Of a stretch of 64,000 nucleotides of DNA, positions 43,107 through 52,363 are shown piece by piece. A model generated the notes under the pieces. The model saw only the letters and a program-made list of their open reading frames with translations, made no database searches and was not told the DNA's origin. How positions within the stretch are numbered: the stretch's first letter is position 1; each line of letters starts with the position of its first letter. A program made the position numbers and the translations under genes. The DNA is from Chryseobacterium sp. ZHDP1 (lineage in GTDB: Bacteria > Bacteroidota > Bacteroidia > Flavobacteriales > Weeksellaceae), in contig NZ_CP075682.1 in the NCBI RefSeq assembly GCF_018603435.1, forward strand, positions 3,534,001 to 3,598,000, read 5' to 3'.

Positions 43107-44696
43107 TTAAATGGATCTTGGAGAATAAGGAGTCAGTAAATATCCTTTCGCCAATTCGATAAATTCTCTTTCCTGTTCATCTGCCCATTCTGCAGAATGT
43201 CCGTTTTCTTTTGCAATGATCTGTGCAATCTTATGCGCGCTGTCGATTGCTGCTCTTGCATCTAAAAATAAAAGCCGGACTCTTCGTGCTAAAATATCCT
43301 CAATGGTTTGTGCCATTTCGCTTCGTATTGCCCAGACTGCTTCTGCCATGGTGAAGGGATGATCAGGATGTATTTTTTCTGATAATTCAGGATTGTTCTG
43401 CTGTAGTTTTTTTATTTCCGGAATATCGGCTCCGTACACATATAAATGATTCGTTCTGTCTACCATTTCGGGTTTCACATTTCCATGTATCGAAAGGTGT
43501 TCTGTTTTGGAAGTGGTTATTCCGAGGTTATGAACTTTCATGGCTTCATCAATCGTGTCTTCCGCCATTTTACGGTAGGTCGTCCATTTTCCTCCGATAA
43601 TCGAGATGAGTCCCGTGTCTGAAGTAACGACTTTATGACTTCTGGAAACTTCTTTTGTGCTTTTGCTGCCATCTTTCGGAGCTGCGAGAGGTCTGAGTCC
43701 TGCGAAAACAGATTTTACGTCTTCGCGGGTTGGTTTCTTTGCTAAATATTGTCTTGCGGTATTCAGGACAAATTTAATTTCATCTTCCAAAGCTCTTGGC
43801 TCAAAACTTTCGTTTTCCAGTAAAGTATCGGTTGTTCCTACCAAAGCTCTGTCGTGCCACGGAACGACAAATAAAACCCTTCCGTCCGAAGTTTTAGGAA
43901 TCATGATGGCATCATCGCTTTTCAGAAACGATTTATCCAGAACCAAATGAATTCCCTGACTTGGAACGACAAATTTTCCGTGTTTCGGGTTGTTCATATT
44001 TAAGATATCATTCGTGAAAACTCCGGTTGCATTAATAACAACTTTCGCTTTGATTTCGAATTGCTGTTTTGTAAACTGATCTTCGGCAACAACACCGATG
44101 ATTTTATTGGAATCATTTTTAATTAAATTAATCACTTTTACGTAATTAACCGCTGTTCCGCCTTTTTCGATAATCGTCTGTGTTAAGTTGATCGCCAGTC
44201 TTGCATCATCGAACTGTCCGTCCTGATAAACCACTCCGCTTGCCAGACCTTTTTGTTCGATGGTCGGAAGTTTCTCTACGGTTTTTGATTTGCTGATGTA
44301 TTTCGTTCTTCCTAAACTCAGTTTCCCGGCAAGAAAATCGTAAATAGAAAGTCCTATTTTATAATAAATTCCTTCCCACCACGTATAGTTAGGAATAATG
44401 AAAGACTGGTTTTTTACAACGTGTGCTGCATTTTTTGCCAGTAAACCTCTTTCTTTTAAAGCTTCTTTTACCAAGCCTATATCTCCCTGTGCTAAATATC
44501 TTACGCCACCGTGTACCAGTTTTGTACTTCTGCTGGAAGTTGCTTTCGCAAAATCGTGAGATTCTAACAGTAACGTTTTAAATCCTCTGCTCGTTGCGTC
44601 CAGTGCCGAACCTAATCCACTCGCTCCTCCGCCAATAATGATAAAGTCCCATTCTTTAACGGTGGATAATTTGCTGAGTTCTTCGTTTCGTTTCAT
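43107..44696 (-). CDS. glpD: Glycerol-3-phosphate dehydrogenase, FAD-dependent
   Basis: This 529-residue membrane-associated flavoenzyme oxidises glycerol 3-phosphate to dihydroxyacetone phosphate and passes electrons to the quinone pool. The N-terminal DFIIIGGGASGLGSALDA is the FAD-binding Rossmann motif; HGGVRYLAQGD and SIIGGKWTTYRKMAED are family signatures. It is the first gene of the glp operon, divergent from the DeoR-type regulator. Its first codons (ATGAAACGAAACGAAG) contain another copy of the regulator-type half-site. Confidence 0.96.
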   Translation of the reverse strand: MKRNEELSKLSTVKEWDFIIIGGGASGLGSALDATSRGFKTLLLESHDFAKATSSRSTKLVHGGVRYLAQGDIGLVKEALKERGLLAKNAAHVVKNQSFIIPNYTWWEGIYYKIGLSIYDFLAGKLSLGRTKYISKSKTVEKLPTIEQKGLASGVVYQDGQFDDARLAINLTQTIIEKGGTAVNYVKVINLIKNDSNKIIGVVAEDQFTKQQFEIKAKVVINATGVFTNDILNMNNPKHGKFVVPSQGIHLVLDKSFLKSDDAIMIPKTSDGRVLFVVPWHDRALVGTTDTLLENESFEPRALEDEIKFVLNTARQYLAKKPTREDVKSVFAGLRPLAAPKDGSKSTKEVSRSHKVVTSDTGLISIIGGKWTTYRKMAEDTIDEAMKVHNLGITTSKTEHLSIHGNVKPEMVDRTNHLYVYGADIPEIKKLQQNNPELSEKIHPDHPFTMAEAVWAIRSEMAQTIEDILARRVRLLFLDARAAIDSAHKIAQIIAKENGHSAEWADEQEREFIELAKGYLLTPYSPRSI

Positions 44697-44705
44697 AATA
44701 TTTCG

Positions 44706-44812
44706 TTATGTTTCGTTTTCAAAGTTATAAATTAAAAACGAAACCAAAAAGAAAATAAATGAAATTTTTCGAATCAAAATAAAAATGGTATTTTTGAGAA
44801 AACGAAACATAA
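44706..44812. promoter_or_regulatory. Divergent glp promoters with paired operator arms
   Basis: Minus-strand -7 TAACTTTG (44727-44720) serves glpD and plus-strand -7 TATTTTTG (44789-44796) serves the regulator. A perfect 15-bp inverted repeat has its arms TTATGTTTCGTTTTC (44706-44720) and GAAAACGAAACATAA (44798-44812) directly downstream of each -7 box, i.e. at each transcription start. A third half-site AAAACGAAAC lies between (44735-44744). The CGAAA core resembles DeoR/GlpR operators. Confidence 0.75.
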
Positions 44813-45576
44813 TGGAGAAATTGCTTCCAAGGCATAATGATATTTTAAAGGAATTAGACGAAAAAGATCATATTCTGGTTCAGGATCTTTGTGAGAAATT
44901 CAATGTTTCGTCGGTTACGATCCGAAAGGATCTTAATTACCTTGAAAGTCTTGGATTGCTGTTCCGAAATCACGGAGGAGCAAGTAAGCAGGTGAGGTAT
45001 GCGTACGAAAAAAATGTTGATGAAAAGGAAAATATCAATGTAGAGGCTAAAAAGAATATTGCGAAAGGTGCGCTTTCTCTGATCCAGGAGAACGACTGTA
45101 TTATTCTGGCTTCAGGAACCACGATGCATTATCTTGCACGAATGCTGGTAAATTTTGGTCCATTAACAGTTCTTACTTCTTCTTTACGTGTTGCGATCGA
45201 GCTTTGCAATAATCCGAACATTAATATTATACAATTGGGAGGTGAGGTGAGAAAAAGTTCGACTTCTATTGTGGGTTCCATCTCTGAGACGATTCTGAAA
45301 CATTTCTCGTGCAATAAATTATTTCTGGGAGTAGACGGAATTGATATGGATTTCGGGATCAGTACTTCGAATGCTGCGGAAGCTCATCTTAATCAATTAA
45401 TGATTGAATGTTCGGACAAAGTAGTGATTCTTGCAGATTCTTCCAAGCTGAATAAAAAAGGTTTCGGAAAAATCGCAGATCTGGATAAAATTGACTTTCT
45501 GATTACAGATGGCGATATTTTAGACGAGGATAAAAATAAACTTGAAGAGATTGGCATCAGTGTTATTGTTAAATAA
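44812..45576 (+). CDS. DeoR-family transcriptional regulator (GlpR-like)
   Basis: This 254-residue repressor has an N-terminal winged HTH (about 18-55: VQDLCEKFNVSSVTIRKDL, LLFRNHGGA). The DeoR sensor domain that binds a phosphosugar follows (SGTTMHYLARML, LGGEVRKSSTSIVG, GVDGID, VVILADSSK). The start at ATG 44812 is chosen because the upstream ATG 44785 lies before the -7 box. The divergent glp operon and the operator arms suggest it senses glycerol 3-phosphate and represses both directions. Confidence 0.92.
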   Translation: MEKLLPRHNDILKELDEKDHILVQDLCEKFNVSSVTIRKDLNYLESLGLLFRNHGGASKQVRYAYEKNVDEKENINVEAKKNIAKGALSLIQENDCIILASGTTMHYLARMLVNFGPLTVLTSSLRVAIELCNNPNINIIQLGGEVRKSSTSIVGSISETILKHFSCNKLFLGVDGIDMDFGISTSNAAEAHLNQLMIECSDKVVILADSSKLNKKGFGKIADLDKIDFLITDGDILDEDKNKLEEIGISVIVK

Positions 45577-45711
45577 ATACGGCGTAATTTTTTAATTCAA
45601 AATATTATTGTCTTGTTTTTCTATATTATTCGTAATTAATTTTGATTATAGAATGTTTATTTATATTTTTAGGAACGTAAATGCAGTCTCCAATCATAAA
45701 ATATAAATAGG

Positions 45712-46524
45712 ATGTCTTATAAAATCACAATTTTTACTTTTTTATTCTTTTTTGCGATTTTTAATTTTTCCGCTCAGGAAAAGGTAAATATCGATGATGT
45801 TGAATCCAGATATGTATATCTTTTGAAATATCAGATTGATTCTCTGGATAAATCCAGTTCTAACGAAGAGTATTTTATTTTGGAGAGGGGAAAAGAAAAA
45901 TCTCAGTTTATGGGAGTAACTTCATATAACAGAGATTCTTTAGCTGGTGGAGCAAACCGTTTTGCTTTTGGTCTTGATCCTAAAAGTTTACCTAAAACCA
46001 ATTTTACTTTTCGCGTCATTAAAAACTTTGAAAAAAACAATATTTCTTATTATGATTATATTATTAAGGACAATTTTATTTACGAAGAAAAGCCTGATTT
46101 TAACTGGAAGATTACCGATGAAACAAAAGAAATAGGAAATTTAAAATGTCAGGCTGCGTTGGTTACGTATGCGGGACGTGATTATAAAGCGTGGTTCACG
46201 AACGAAATTCCGGTTTCTGATGGTCCTTATAAATTTTATGGTCTTCCGGGGCTGATTGTGGAGATTGAGGATTCTAAAAAACAATATACGTTCGAGCTTG
46301 TGAGTTATAAAACCTTTTCAGAAAAGCCTAAGATGTGGATTTCCAGAAAGAGAGTTAAAGGAAAAACGGTAAAGAAATCTGAATTTTATAAAGCATTTAA
46401 AAATTTTCATGAAAATTTTGTCTCTGAAATTGCTAAAGGAGGCTTCAGCTTCGATTCAGGAACAGAGCGACAAATAAAGGATAGGATTAAAAAGAAAAAT
46501 AATCCGATTGAACTGGCTCCTTAA
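45712..46524 (+). CDS. GLPGLI family exported protein (2)
   Basis: This 270-residue secreted protein has a signal peptide (about 1-21, FSAQ), and DGPYKFYGLPGLIVEIED (about 174-191) after GRDYKAWFTNEIPV identifies the GLPGLI family. It is similar in layout to the protein at 31477: NWKI, the AWF block, GPYKF and a C-terminal KKxNNPIE segment are shared. The two genes bound the segment that separates rpsJ from rplC. The function is unknown. Confidence 0.88.
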   Translation: MSYKITIFTFLFFFAIFNFSAQEKVNIDDVESRYVYLLKYQIDSLDKSSSNEEYFILERGKEKSQFMGVTSYNRDSLAGGANRFAFGLDPKSLPKTNFTFRVIKNFEKNNISYYDYIIKDNFIYEEKPDFNWKITDETKEIGNLKCQAALVTYAGRDYKAWFTNEIPVSDGPYKFYGLPGLIVEIEDSKKQYTFELVSYKTFSEKPKMWISRKRVKGKTVKKSEFYKAFKNFHENFVSEIAKGGFSFDSGTERQIKDRIKKKNNPIELAP

Positions 46525-46681
46525 TTATTCAGTGATTAAGTCATATCATTTCCTTCTTCCGGCTATTTCTTTCGTTTTTGCAAAAAAGTCTGTGGGAAGA
46601 ATATTTTTACATGATTTAAAAACTCACGATTCCAGGTTTTTTCTGTAAATCACTAAAAATCAAAATATTTTACTGTAAATA

Positions 46682-46712
46682 TTTGTCAGTTATAAAAATA
46701 TTCATAAATTTG
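46682..46712 (+). promoter_or_regulatory. Promoter of the S10-spc-alpha operon
   Basis: TTTG at 46682-46685, exactly 19 bp, then TAAATTTG at 46705-46712. The start near 46719 gives a leader of about 100 nt before rplC, which holds a 20-codon ORF. Confidence 0.8.
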
Positions 46713-46735
46713 CACACTCATTTTAGGGGCGTAGT

Positions 46736-46798
46736 ATGCCTATATTCAAAAGTAGAAATTACTTCAGACCTCCAAAAATGGTGATAAATAAAGGATAA
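46736..46798 (+). other. Possible leader ORF (20 codons) upstream of rplC
   Basis: ATG 46736 opens MPIFKSRNYFRPPKMVINKG and stops at TAA 46796-46798, 20 bp before rplC. It is basic, and a GGGGCG stretch precedes it. It could be a leader peptide for the ribosomal operon or a chance frame in a short leader. Confidence 0.3.
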
Positions 46799-46818
46799 AT
46801 TTTATTATAACATAAACA

Positions 46819-47445
46819 ATGTCAGGTATTATTGGTAAAAAAATCGGTATGACTTCTTTGTTTGACGAAGCAGGGAAAAATATTCCTTGTACAGTTATTC
46901 AGGCTGGTCCATGCTCGGTTTTACAGGTCAGAACCATTGAAAAAGACGGTTATAAGTCAGTTCAATTAGGTTTCGATGACAAGAGTGAGAAGAACGTTGG
47001 TAAAGCGTTAGCTGGTCATTTCAAAAAGGCTGGTTCTGCTCCTAAAGCTAAATTGGTAGAATTCTACAGAGAATTCGTTGATGAAGTAAAAGTAGGAGAA
47101 GAAGTAAAGGTAGACTTGTTCAACGAAGGAGAATTCGTAGACGTAACAGGTACTTCAAAAGGTAAAGGCTTCCAGGGTGTTGTTAAAAGACACGGATTTG
47201 GAGGTGTAATGCAGGCAACTCATGGTCAGCACAACAGACTTAGAGCTCCAGGTTCTATCGGTGCCGGATCTGACCCTTCAAGAGTATTCAAAGGGATGAG
47301 AATGGCTGGAAGAATGGGAGGTAAGCAGGTAACTGTACAAAACCTTCAGGTATTAAAAGTGGATCAAGAACAAAATCTTTTAGTAGTAAAAGGTGCTGTT
47401 CCGGGAGCTAAAAATTCTTATGTAATTATCAGAAAATGGAACTAG
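46819..47445 (+). CDS. rplC: 50S ribosomal protein L3
   Basis: This 208-residue early-assembly 23S rRNA-binding protein heads this ribosomal transcript because rpsJ is elsewhere. It has the typical [20 protein letters not shown] start, [10 protein letters not shown] and [11 protein letters not shown] segments. It overlaps rplD by 10 bp. Confidence 0.97.
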   Translation: MSGIIGKKIGMTSLFDEAGKNIPCTVIQAGPCSVLQVRTIEKDGYKSVQLGFDDKSEKNVGKALAGHFKKAGSAPKAKLVEFYREFVDEVKVGEEVKVDLFNEGEFVDVTGTSKGKGFQGVVKRHGFGGVMQATHGQHNRLRAPGSIGAGSDPSRVFKGMRMAGRMGGKQVTVQNLQVLKVDQEQNLLVVKGAVPGAKNSYVIIRKWN

Positions 47446-48065
47446 TAGTATTAAATACATCAGGAAAAGAGACCGGAAGAAAAGTAACTCTAGACGAAAC
47501 AGTATTCGGAATTGAGCCAAATCAGCACGCGGTTTACTTAGAAGTTAAACAGTACCTTGCTGCACAGAGACAAGGAACTCATAAAGCAAAAGAAAGAAGC
47601 GAAATTACTGCTTCTACTAAAAAACTTAAGAAGCAAAAAGGATCTGGTTCTGCTAGATATGGTGATATTAAATCTCCAACTTTCAGAGGTGGAGGTAGAG
47701 TATTCGGTCCAAAACCAAGAGACTACAGATTCAAATTGAACAAAGCTCTTAAGAGATTAGCAAAAAAATCTGTTTTATCTCAGAAAATGAGAGACAACAG
47801 CATCAAAGTTTTAGAAGATATGAGCTTTGAAGCTCCTAAGACTAAAGATTTCATCAATGTATTAAACGCATTGGAACTTAACGGTAAAAAATCTTTATTC
47901 GTTCTTCCTGAAGCTAACAAGAATGTGTATTTATCTTCAAGAAACTTACCTAAAGCTAAAGTAATGAACTACAACGAAATCAGTTCTTACGATTTAGTAA
48001 ACGCAGGTGAGATCGTATTCTTTGAAGGTGCAGTAGAAAAATTCCAGGAAAATTTAAAGAAATAA
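47436..48065 (+). CDS. rplD: 50S ribosomal protein L4
   Basis: This 209-residue 23S rRNA-binding protein has a loop reaching the exit tunnel ([33 protein letters not shown]). In enterobacteria L4 also represses its own operon through the leader; whether it does so here is unknown. It overlaps rplC by 10 bp, and rplW follows after 3 bp. Confidence 0.96.
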   Translation: MELVVLNTSGKETGRKVTLDETVFGIEPNQHAVYLEVKQYLAAQRQGTHKAKERSEITASTKKLKKQKGSGSARYGDIKSPTFRGGGRVFGPKPRDYRFKLNKALKRLAKKSVLSQKMRDNSIKVLEDMSFEAPKTKDFINVLNALELNGKKSLFVLPEANKNVYLSSRNLPKAKVMNYNEISSYDLVNAGEIVFFEGAVEKFQENLKK

Positions 48066-48068
48066 ATC

Positions 48069-48359
48069 ATGTCTATTATCATTAAACCAGTTATCTCAGA
48101 AAAGGCTAATTACCTTACAGATTTAAGAGGTTCTTATTCTTTCTTGGTAGATACTAAGGCGAATAAAATCCAGATTAAGAAAGCTGTAGAAGCGGCTTAT
48201 GGTGTAAAAGTAGCAGACGTTAATACAATGATTTATGCTCCGAAGGTTTCTTCGAAATACACTAAAAAAGGTCTTCAAGTAGGAAAGACAAATAAATTGA
48301 AAAAAGCGGTAATCAAACTTGCTGAAGGTGAGGTTATCGATATTTTTGCTGTAAATTAA
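48069..48359 (+). CDS. rplW: 50S ribosomal protein L23
   Basis: This 96-residue 50S protein sits at the tunnel exit, where trigger factor and SRP dock. IIKPVISEKA and the YGVKVADVNTM block are typical. It lies 21 bp upstream of rplB. Confidence 0.96.
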   Translation: MSIIIKPVISEKANYLTDLRGSYSFLVDTKANKIQIKKAVEAAYGVKVADVNTMIYAPKVSSKYTKKGLQVGKTNKLKKAVIKLAEGEVIDIFAVN

Positions 48360-48380
48360 TTATAATTATAAATAATAGTA

Positions 48381-49202
48381 ATGTCTGTTAGAAAATTAAA
48401 ACCTATCACCCCGGGACAGAGATTCAGAATTGTAAACAATTTTGAGGAAATTACTACTAACAAACCAGAGAAATCTCTAACAGTTGGTATTAAAAAGTCA
48501 GGTGGACGTAACCAAACAGGTAAAATGACCATGCGTTACACCGGAGGTGGACACAAAAAGAAATACAGAATTATTGACTTCAAAAGAAACAAAGCAAACG
48601 TTGAAGCAACTGTAAAATCTGTAGAATACGATCCAAACAGAACTGCATTTATCGCTTTATTAGAGTACGCAGACGGAGAGAAGAGATACATCATCGCTCC
48701 AAACGGTATCAAAGTAGATCAAAAAGTAGTTTCAGGTGAAAGCGTAGAACCAAACGTAGGTAACGCAATGAAATTGAAAAATATTCCATTGGGTACTGTA
48801 ATTTCTTGTGTTGAAATGAAGCCAGGTCAAGGTGCTATTTTAGCAAGAAGTGCTGGTTCTTCAGCGCAATTAACATCAAGAGACGGAAAATATGCAATCA
48901 TTAAATTGCCTTCAGGAGAATCCAGAATGATCCTTACTGAATGTATGGCAATGATTGGATCTGTTTCTAACTCTGATCACCAATTAACTGTATCAGGTAA
49001 AGCTGGTAGAAGCAGATGGTTAGGTAGAAGACCAAGAACAAGAGCGGTAGTAATGAACCCTGTAGATCACCCAATGGGAGGTGGTGAAGGACGTTCTTCT
49101 GGAGGTCACCCAAGATCTAGAAATGGTAAACCGGCTAAAGGTTACAAAACTAGAAAGAAAAACAAAGTGTCTAACCGTTACATCGTATCTAAAAGAAAAT
49201 AA
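48381..49202 (+). CDS. rplB: 50S ribosomal protein L2
   Basis: This 273-residue subunit-association and peptidyl-transferase-centre protein is complete. The conserved [22 protein letters not shown] loop (split here by its own residues) carries the His near the PTC. rpsS follows 2 bp downstream. Confidence 0.97.
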   Translation: MSVRKLKPITPGQRFRIVNNFEEITTNKPEKSLTVGIKKSGGRNQTGKMTMRYTGGGHKKKYRIIDFKRNKANVEATVKSVEYDPNRTAFIALLEYADGEKRYIIAPNGIKVDQKVVSGESVEPNVGNAMKLKNIPLGTVISCVEMKPGQGAILARSAGSSAQLTSRDGKYAIIKLPSGESRMILTECMAMIGSVSNSDHQLTVSGKAGRSRWLGRRPRTRAVVMNPVDHPMGGGEGRSSGGHPRSRNGKPAKGYKTRKKNKVSNRYIVSKRK

Positions 49203-49204
49203 TT

Positions 49205-49483
49205 ATGGCAAGATCACTTAAGAAAGGACCGTTCATTCATCATACTTTAGATAAGAAGGTTCAGGCAAATATAGAGTCTGGTAAGAAGACAGTTATCAAA
49301 ACTTGGTCTAGAGCATCTATGATCTCTCCGGACTTCGTAGGACAAACTATTGCTGTACACAACGGGAAATCTTTTATCCCTGTATACGTTACAGAAAACA
49401 TGGTTGGTCACAAGTTAGGCGAATTTTCTCCAACAAGATCTTTCAGAGGTCATGGTGGTAACAAAAACAAAGGAAGCAGATAA
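49205..49483 (+). CDS. rpsS: 30S ribosomal protein S19
   Basis: This 92-residue 30S head protein begins [18 protein letters not shown] and ends with [14 protein letters not shown], the conserved signature. rplV starts 2 bp later. Confidence 0.97.
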   Translation: MARSLKKGPFIHHTLDKKVQANIESGKKTVIKTWSRASMISPDFVGQTIAVHNGKSFIPVYVTENMVGHKLGEFSPTRSFRGHGGNKNKGSR

Positions 49484-49485
49484 TC

Positions 49486-49884
49486 ATGGGATCAAGAAAA
49501 CAAGATAGCGCAATCGCAAGAAAAGAAGCTAACAAAGACGTTGTTAAAGCTTCATTAAATAACTGCCCATCTTCTCCGAGAAAAATGAGATTAGTTGCTG
49601 ATATCATTAGAGGAGAGCAAGTAGATAAAGCTCTTTATATCCTTAAATATTCTAAGAAAGAAGCTTCTAACAAATTAGAAAAATTACTTCTTTCTGCAAT
49701 TGCTAACTGGCAAGTGAAAAACGAAGGGGCTGACATCGAGGAAGCAAACCTTATCGTTAAAGAAATATTCGTGGATAGTGCAAGACAATTGAAGAGACTA
49801 AGACCAGCTCCGCAAGGTAGAGGGTACAGAATCAGAAAAAGATCTAACCACGTTACATTAATCTTAGGTAATAAAGAAAACTAA
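49486..49884 (+). CDS. rplV: 50S ribosomal protein L22
   Basis: This 132-residue 50S tunnel protein has a slightly extended N-terminus before the conserved [21 protein letters not shown] block. [19 protein letters not shown] is the extended beta-hairpin of the tunnel wall. It lies 8 bp before rpsC. Confidence 0.96.
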   Translation: MGSRKQDSAIARKEANKDVVKASLNNCPSSPRKMRLVADIIRGEQVDKALYILKYSKKEASNKLEKLLLSAIANWQVKNEGADIEEANLIVKEIFVDSARQLKRLRPAPQGRGYRIRKRSNHVTLILGNKEN

Positions 49885-49892
49885 ATCAAGGT

Positions 49893-50645
49893 ATGGGACA
49901 GAAGACAAATCCAATTGGTAACAGATTAGGTATCATCAGAGGATGGGATTCTAACTGGTTTGGCGGAAACGATTATGGAGACAGAATCGCGGAAGACTAC
50001 AAAATCAGAAGATACCTTGAAGCTAGATTATCTAAAGGTGGGATTTCAAGAATTTATATTGAAAGAACATTAAAATTAGTAACAGTTACAATTACTACTG
50101 CTAGACCGGGACTTATCATCGGTAAAGGAGGTCAGGAAGTTGATAAACTGAAAGAAGAGTTGAAAAAATTGACTAAAAAGGATATTCAGATCAACATCTT
50201 CGAAATCAAAAGACCTGAGCTTGATGCAGTATTAGTTGCAGACAGCATTGCTAAGCAGATTGAAAACAGAATCTCTTACAGAAGAGCTGTTAAAATGGCG
50301 ATGGCAGGTACAATGAGAATGGGAGCAGAAGGTATCAAAGTTCAGATCTCGGGTAGATTGAACGGAGCTGAAATGGCAAGATCAGAATCTTTCAAAGAAG
50401 GAAGAATTCCATTGTCTACTTTCAGAGCAGATATCGATTACCACATCGGTGAAGCACTTACTCAGTACGGAAAACTAGGGGTAAAAGTTTGGATCATGAA
50501 AGGCGAAGTTTACGGTAAAAGAGAACTTTCTCCATTAGTGGGACAACAGAAAAAAGGAGGTCAGTCAGACAGAAGAGATAACAGAGGAGGAGACAGAGAC
50601 AACAGAAGACCTAGAAAAAACAACAACAATAACAATAATAATTAA
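49893..50645 (+). CDS. rpsC: 30S ribosomal protein S3 with Asn-rich tail
   Basis: This 250-residue mRNA-entry protein has a KH domain (about 40-110, [18 protein letters not shown]) and a C-terminal domain ([27 protein letters not shown] cut into its usual strands). After about residue 215 a flexible Arg/Asp/Gly-rich tail ends in eight consecutive Asn, encoded by an AAC/AAT repeat near 50620-50643. Such tails are dispensable extensions in the family. Confidence 0.96.
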   Translation: MGQKTNPIGNRLGIIRGWDSNWFGGNDYGDRIAEDYKIRRYLEARLSKGGISRIYIERTLKLVTVTITTARPGLIIGKGGQEVDKLKEELKKLTKKDIQINIFEIKRPELDAVLVADSIAKQIENRISYRRAVKMAMAGTMRMGAEGIKVQISGRLNGAEMARSESFKEGRIPLSTFRADIDYHIGEALTQYGKLGVKVWIMKGEVYGKRELSPLVGQQKKGGQSDRRDNRGGDRDNRRPRKNNNNNNNN

Positions 50646-50742
50646 AATTTTAGATTAGAAATTTTGAATTTTAAATTACCGTTACTTTTTTAAAATAAAA
50701 AAAATCTAAAATCTAAAATCTAAAATCTAAAATTTAGAAATT
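50646..50742. repeat. AT-rich spacer with 7-bp tandem repeat between rpsC and rplP
   Basis: Four AAAATCT units from 50701 plus a variant fifth, and a matching inverted copy TTTTAGATT at 50648-50656, so the spacer could fold into a long weak hairpin. No gene is seen. Confidence 0.65.
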
Positions 50743-51168
50743 ATGTTACAACCAAAAAGAACCAAGTTCCGTAGAGTTCATAAGATGAAAATGAAGGGGA
50801 ATGCCCAGAGAGGTAGTCAACTTGCTTATGGAACTTTCGGAATCAAGGCGACAGAAGGTGCTTGGATCACTGCAAGACAAATTGAAGCTGCTCGTATCGC
50901 TGCGACAAGATATATGAAGAGAGAAGGTCAACTATGGATCAAAATCTTCCCGGATAAGCCAATTACTAAAAAACCTGCGGAAGTACGTATGGGTAAAGGT
51001 AAAGGTGCTGTGGAATATTGGGTAGCTGTAGTAAAACCAGGTAAAATTATGTTCGAAATCGGAGGTGTACCTTACGATATCGCTAAGGAAGCTTTAAGAC
51101 TTGCTGCACAAAAATTACCAGTTGTTACTAAATTTGTAGTTGCTAACGATTTTGTTAAACCTCTTTAA
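50743..51168 (+). CDS. rplP: 50S ribosomal protein L16
   Basis: This 141-residue late-assembly 50S protein sits near the A site. [31 protein letters not shown] and [11 protein letters not shown] are characteristic. It follows the repeat-containing spacer, and rpmC follows at 12 bp. Confidence 0.97.
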   Translation: MLQPKRTKFRRVHKMKMKGNAQRGSQLAYGTFGIKATEGAWITARQIEAARIAATRYMKREGQLWIKIFPDKPITKKPAEVRMGKGKGAVEYWVAVVKPGKIMFEIGGVPYDIAKEALRLAAQKLPVVTKFVVANDFVKPL

Positions 51169-51180
51169 TCTTTGAATACA

Positions 51181-51366
51181 ATGAAAAAAGCTGATATTAA
51201 AAATTTAAGCGCGGGTGATATTCAAGCTCAATTAACTGAAGCAAAAGCTCAATATTCTAAATTGAAATTGGCTCATGCAATCAGCCCAATTGAAAACCCG
51301 ATCCAAATCAGAGATTTGAGAAAAACAATCGCTAGACTAAACACTGAGTTAACTAACAAACAATAA
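51181..51366 (+). CDS. rpmC: 50S ribosomal protein L29
   Basis: This 61-residue two-helix 50S tunnel-exit protein (MKKADIKNLSAGDIQAQL..., ENPIQIRDLRKTIARLNTEL) is complete. ATG 51181 is used instead of a TTG three codons upstream. Confidence 0.94.
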   Translation: MKKADIKNLSAGDIQAQLTEAKAQYSKLKLAHAISPIENPIQIRDLRKTIARLNTELTNKQ

Positions 51367-51378
51367 TTTCATTTTAAA

Positions 51379-51633
51379 ATGGATAGAAATTTAAGAAAAG
51401 AAAGAATCGGAGTGGTTTCCAGCAATAAAATGGAAAAAACTATTGTTGTTAGTGAAACTACGAGAGTAAAGCACCCGATGTACGGTAAATTCGTATTAAA
51501 AACGAAAAAATATACTGCACACGACGAGAACAACGAATGCGCAGAAGGAGATACAGTTTTAATCCAGGAAACTAGACCTTTGAGCAAGAACAAGAGATGG
51601 AGATTAGTAAGAATCATTGAAAAAGCTAAGTAA
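51379..51633 (+). CDS. rpsQ: 30S ribosomal protein S17
   Basis: This 84-residue OB-fold 16S rRNA-binding protein contains [19 protein letters not shown] and the HPMYGKFV block with [13 protein letters not shown]. It is cotranscribed with rpmC (12 bp) and rplN (2 bp). Confidence 0.96.
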   Translation: MDRNLRKERIGVVSSNKMEKTIVVSETTRVKHPMYGKFVLKTKKYTAHDENNECAEGDTVLIQETRPLSKNKRWRLVRIIEKAK

Positions 51634-51635
51634 TA

Positions 51636-52004
51636 ATGTTACAAACAGAATCAAGATTAAAAGTTGCTGATAACACAGGTGCTAAAGAAGTATTGGTTAT
51701 CAGAGTTCTGGGAGGAACCAGAAGAAGATATGCTTCAGTTGGTGATAAAATCGTTGTTACTATCAAAGATTCTACACCATCAGGAAACGCTAAAAAAGGT
51801 CAGGTATCTAAAGCTGTAGTAGTAAGAACTAAAAAAGCAGTTAGAAGAAAAGATGGTTCATACATCAAATTCGAAGACAATGCTTGTGTATTGCTAAACG
51901 CAGCGGGAGAAATGAGAGGAACTCGTGTTTTCGGACCAGTTGCTCGTGAGTTGAGAGACAAAGAATATATGAAAATCATTTCATTAGCTCCTGAAGTACT
52001 TTAA
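51636..52004 (+). CDS. rplN: 50S ribosomal protein L14
   Basis: This 122-residue protein at the subunit interface is complete: [38 protein letters not shown] and [15 protein letters not shown]. It is encoded between rpsQ and rplX. Confidence 0.97.
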   Translation: MLQTESRLKVADNTGAKEVLVIRVLGGTRRRYASVGDKIVVTIKDSTPSGNAKKGQVSKAVVVRTKKAVRRKDGSYIKFEDNACVLLNAAGEMRGTRVFGPVARELRDKEYMKIISLAPEVL

Positions 52005-52023
52005 TATTTAAAATTGTAAAAAA

Positions 52024-52350
52024 ATGTCAAAGTTAAAAATAAAAAGAGGAGATAACGTAATCGTAACTACAGGTAAGAAAGGTCTTAAAGGTGGTACAGG
52101 TGAAGTTATTGAAGTGATCAAAAAAGAAGGAAAAGACCCTAGAGTAGTTGTTGCAGGACTTAATATCGTTAAAAAACACGTTAAGCCTTCAGCTTCAAAT
52201 CCTCAAGGAGGAATCGTTGAAAGAGAAGCTTCTATTCATATCTCAAACGTAGCTTTAGTTGGAAAAGACGGAAAAGCTATCAAAGTAGGTTACAAAATCG
52301 AAGGAGATAAGAAAGTAAGAATCAACAAAAAAACGGGTGAAACTTTATAA
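52024..52350 (+). CDS. rplX: 50S ribosomal protein L24
   Basis: This 108-residue KOW-fold assembly-initiator protein has IKRGDNVIVTTGKKGLKG as its KOW motif and GGIVEREASIHISNVAL later. It lies 13 bp before rplE. Confidence 0.96.
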   Translation: MSKLKIKRGDNVIVTTGKKGLKGGTGEVIEVIKKEGKDPRVVVAGLNIVKKHVKPSASNPQGGIVEREASIHISNVALVGKDGKAIKVGYKIEGDKKVRINKKTGETL

Positions 52351-52363
52351 TTTTAAATAACAC

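Noticed and set aside
44785..44811. Upstream ATG for the DeoR-type regulator
   Set aside because: The -7 box TATTTTTG (44789-44796) lies after this ATG, so the transcript should not contain it; ATG 44812 is the better start.
31354..46681. Integrated mobile element between rpsJ and rplC
   Set aside because: No integrase, transposase, phage gene or terminal repeat was found; the genes are ordinary metabolic and envelope functions.
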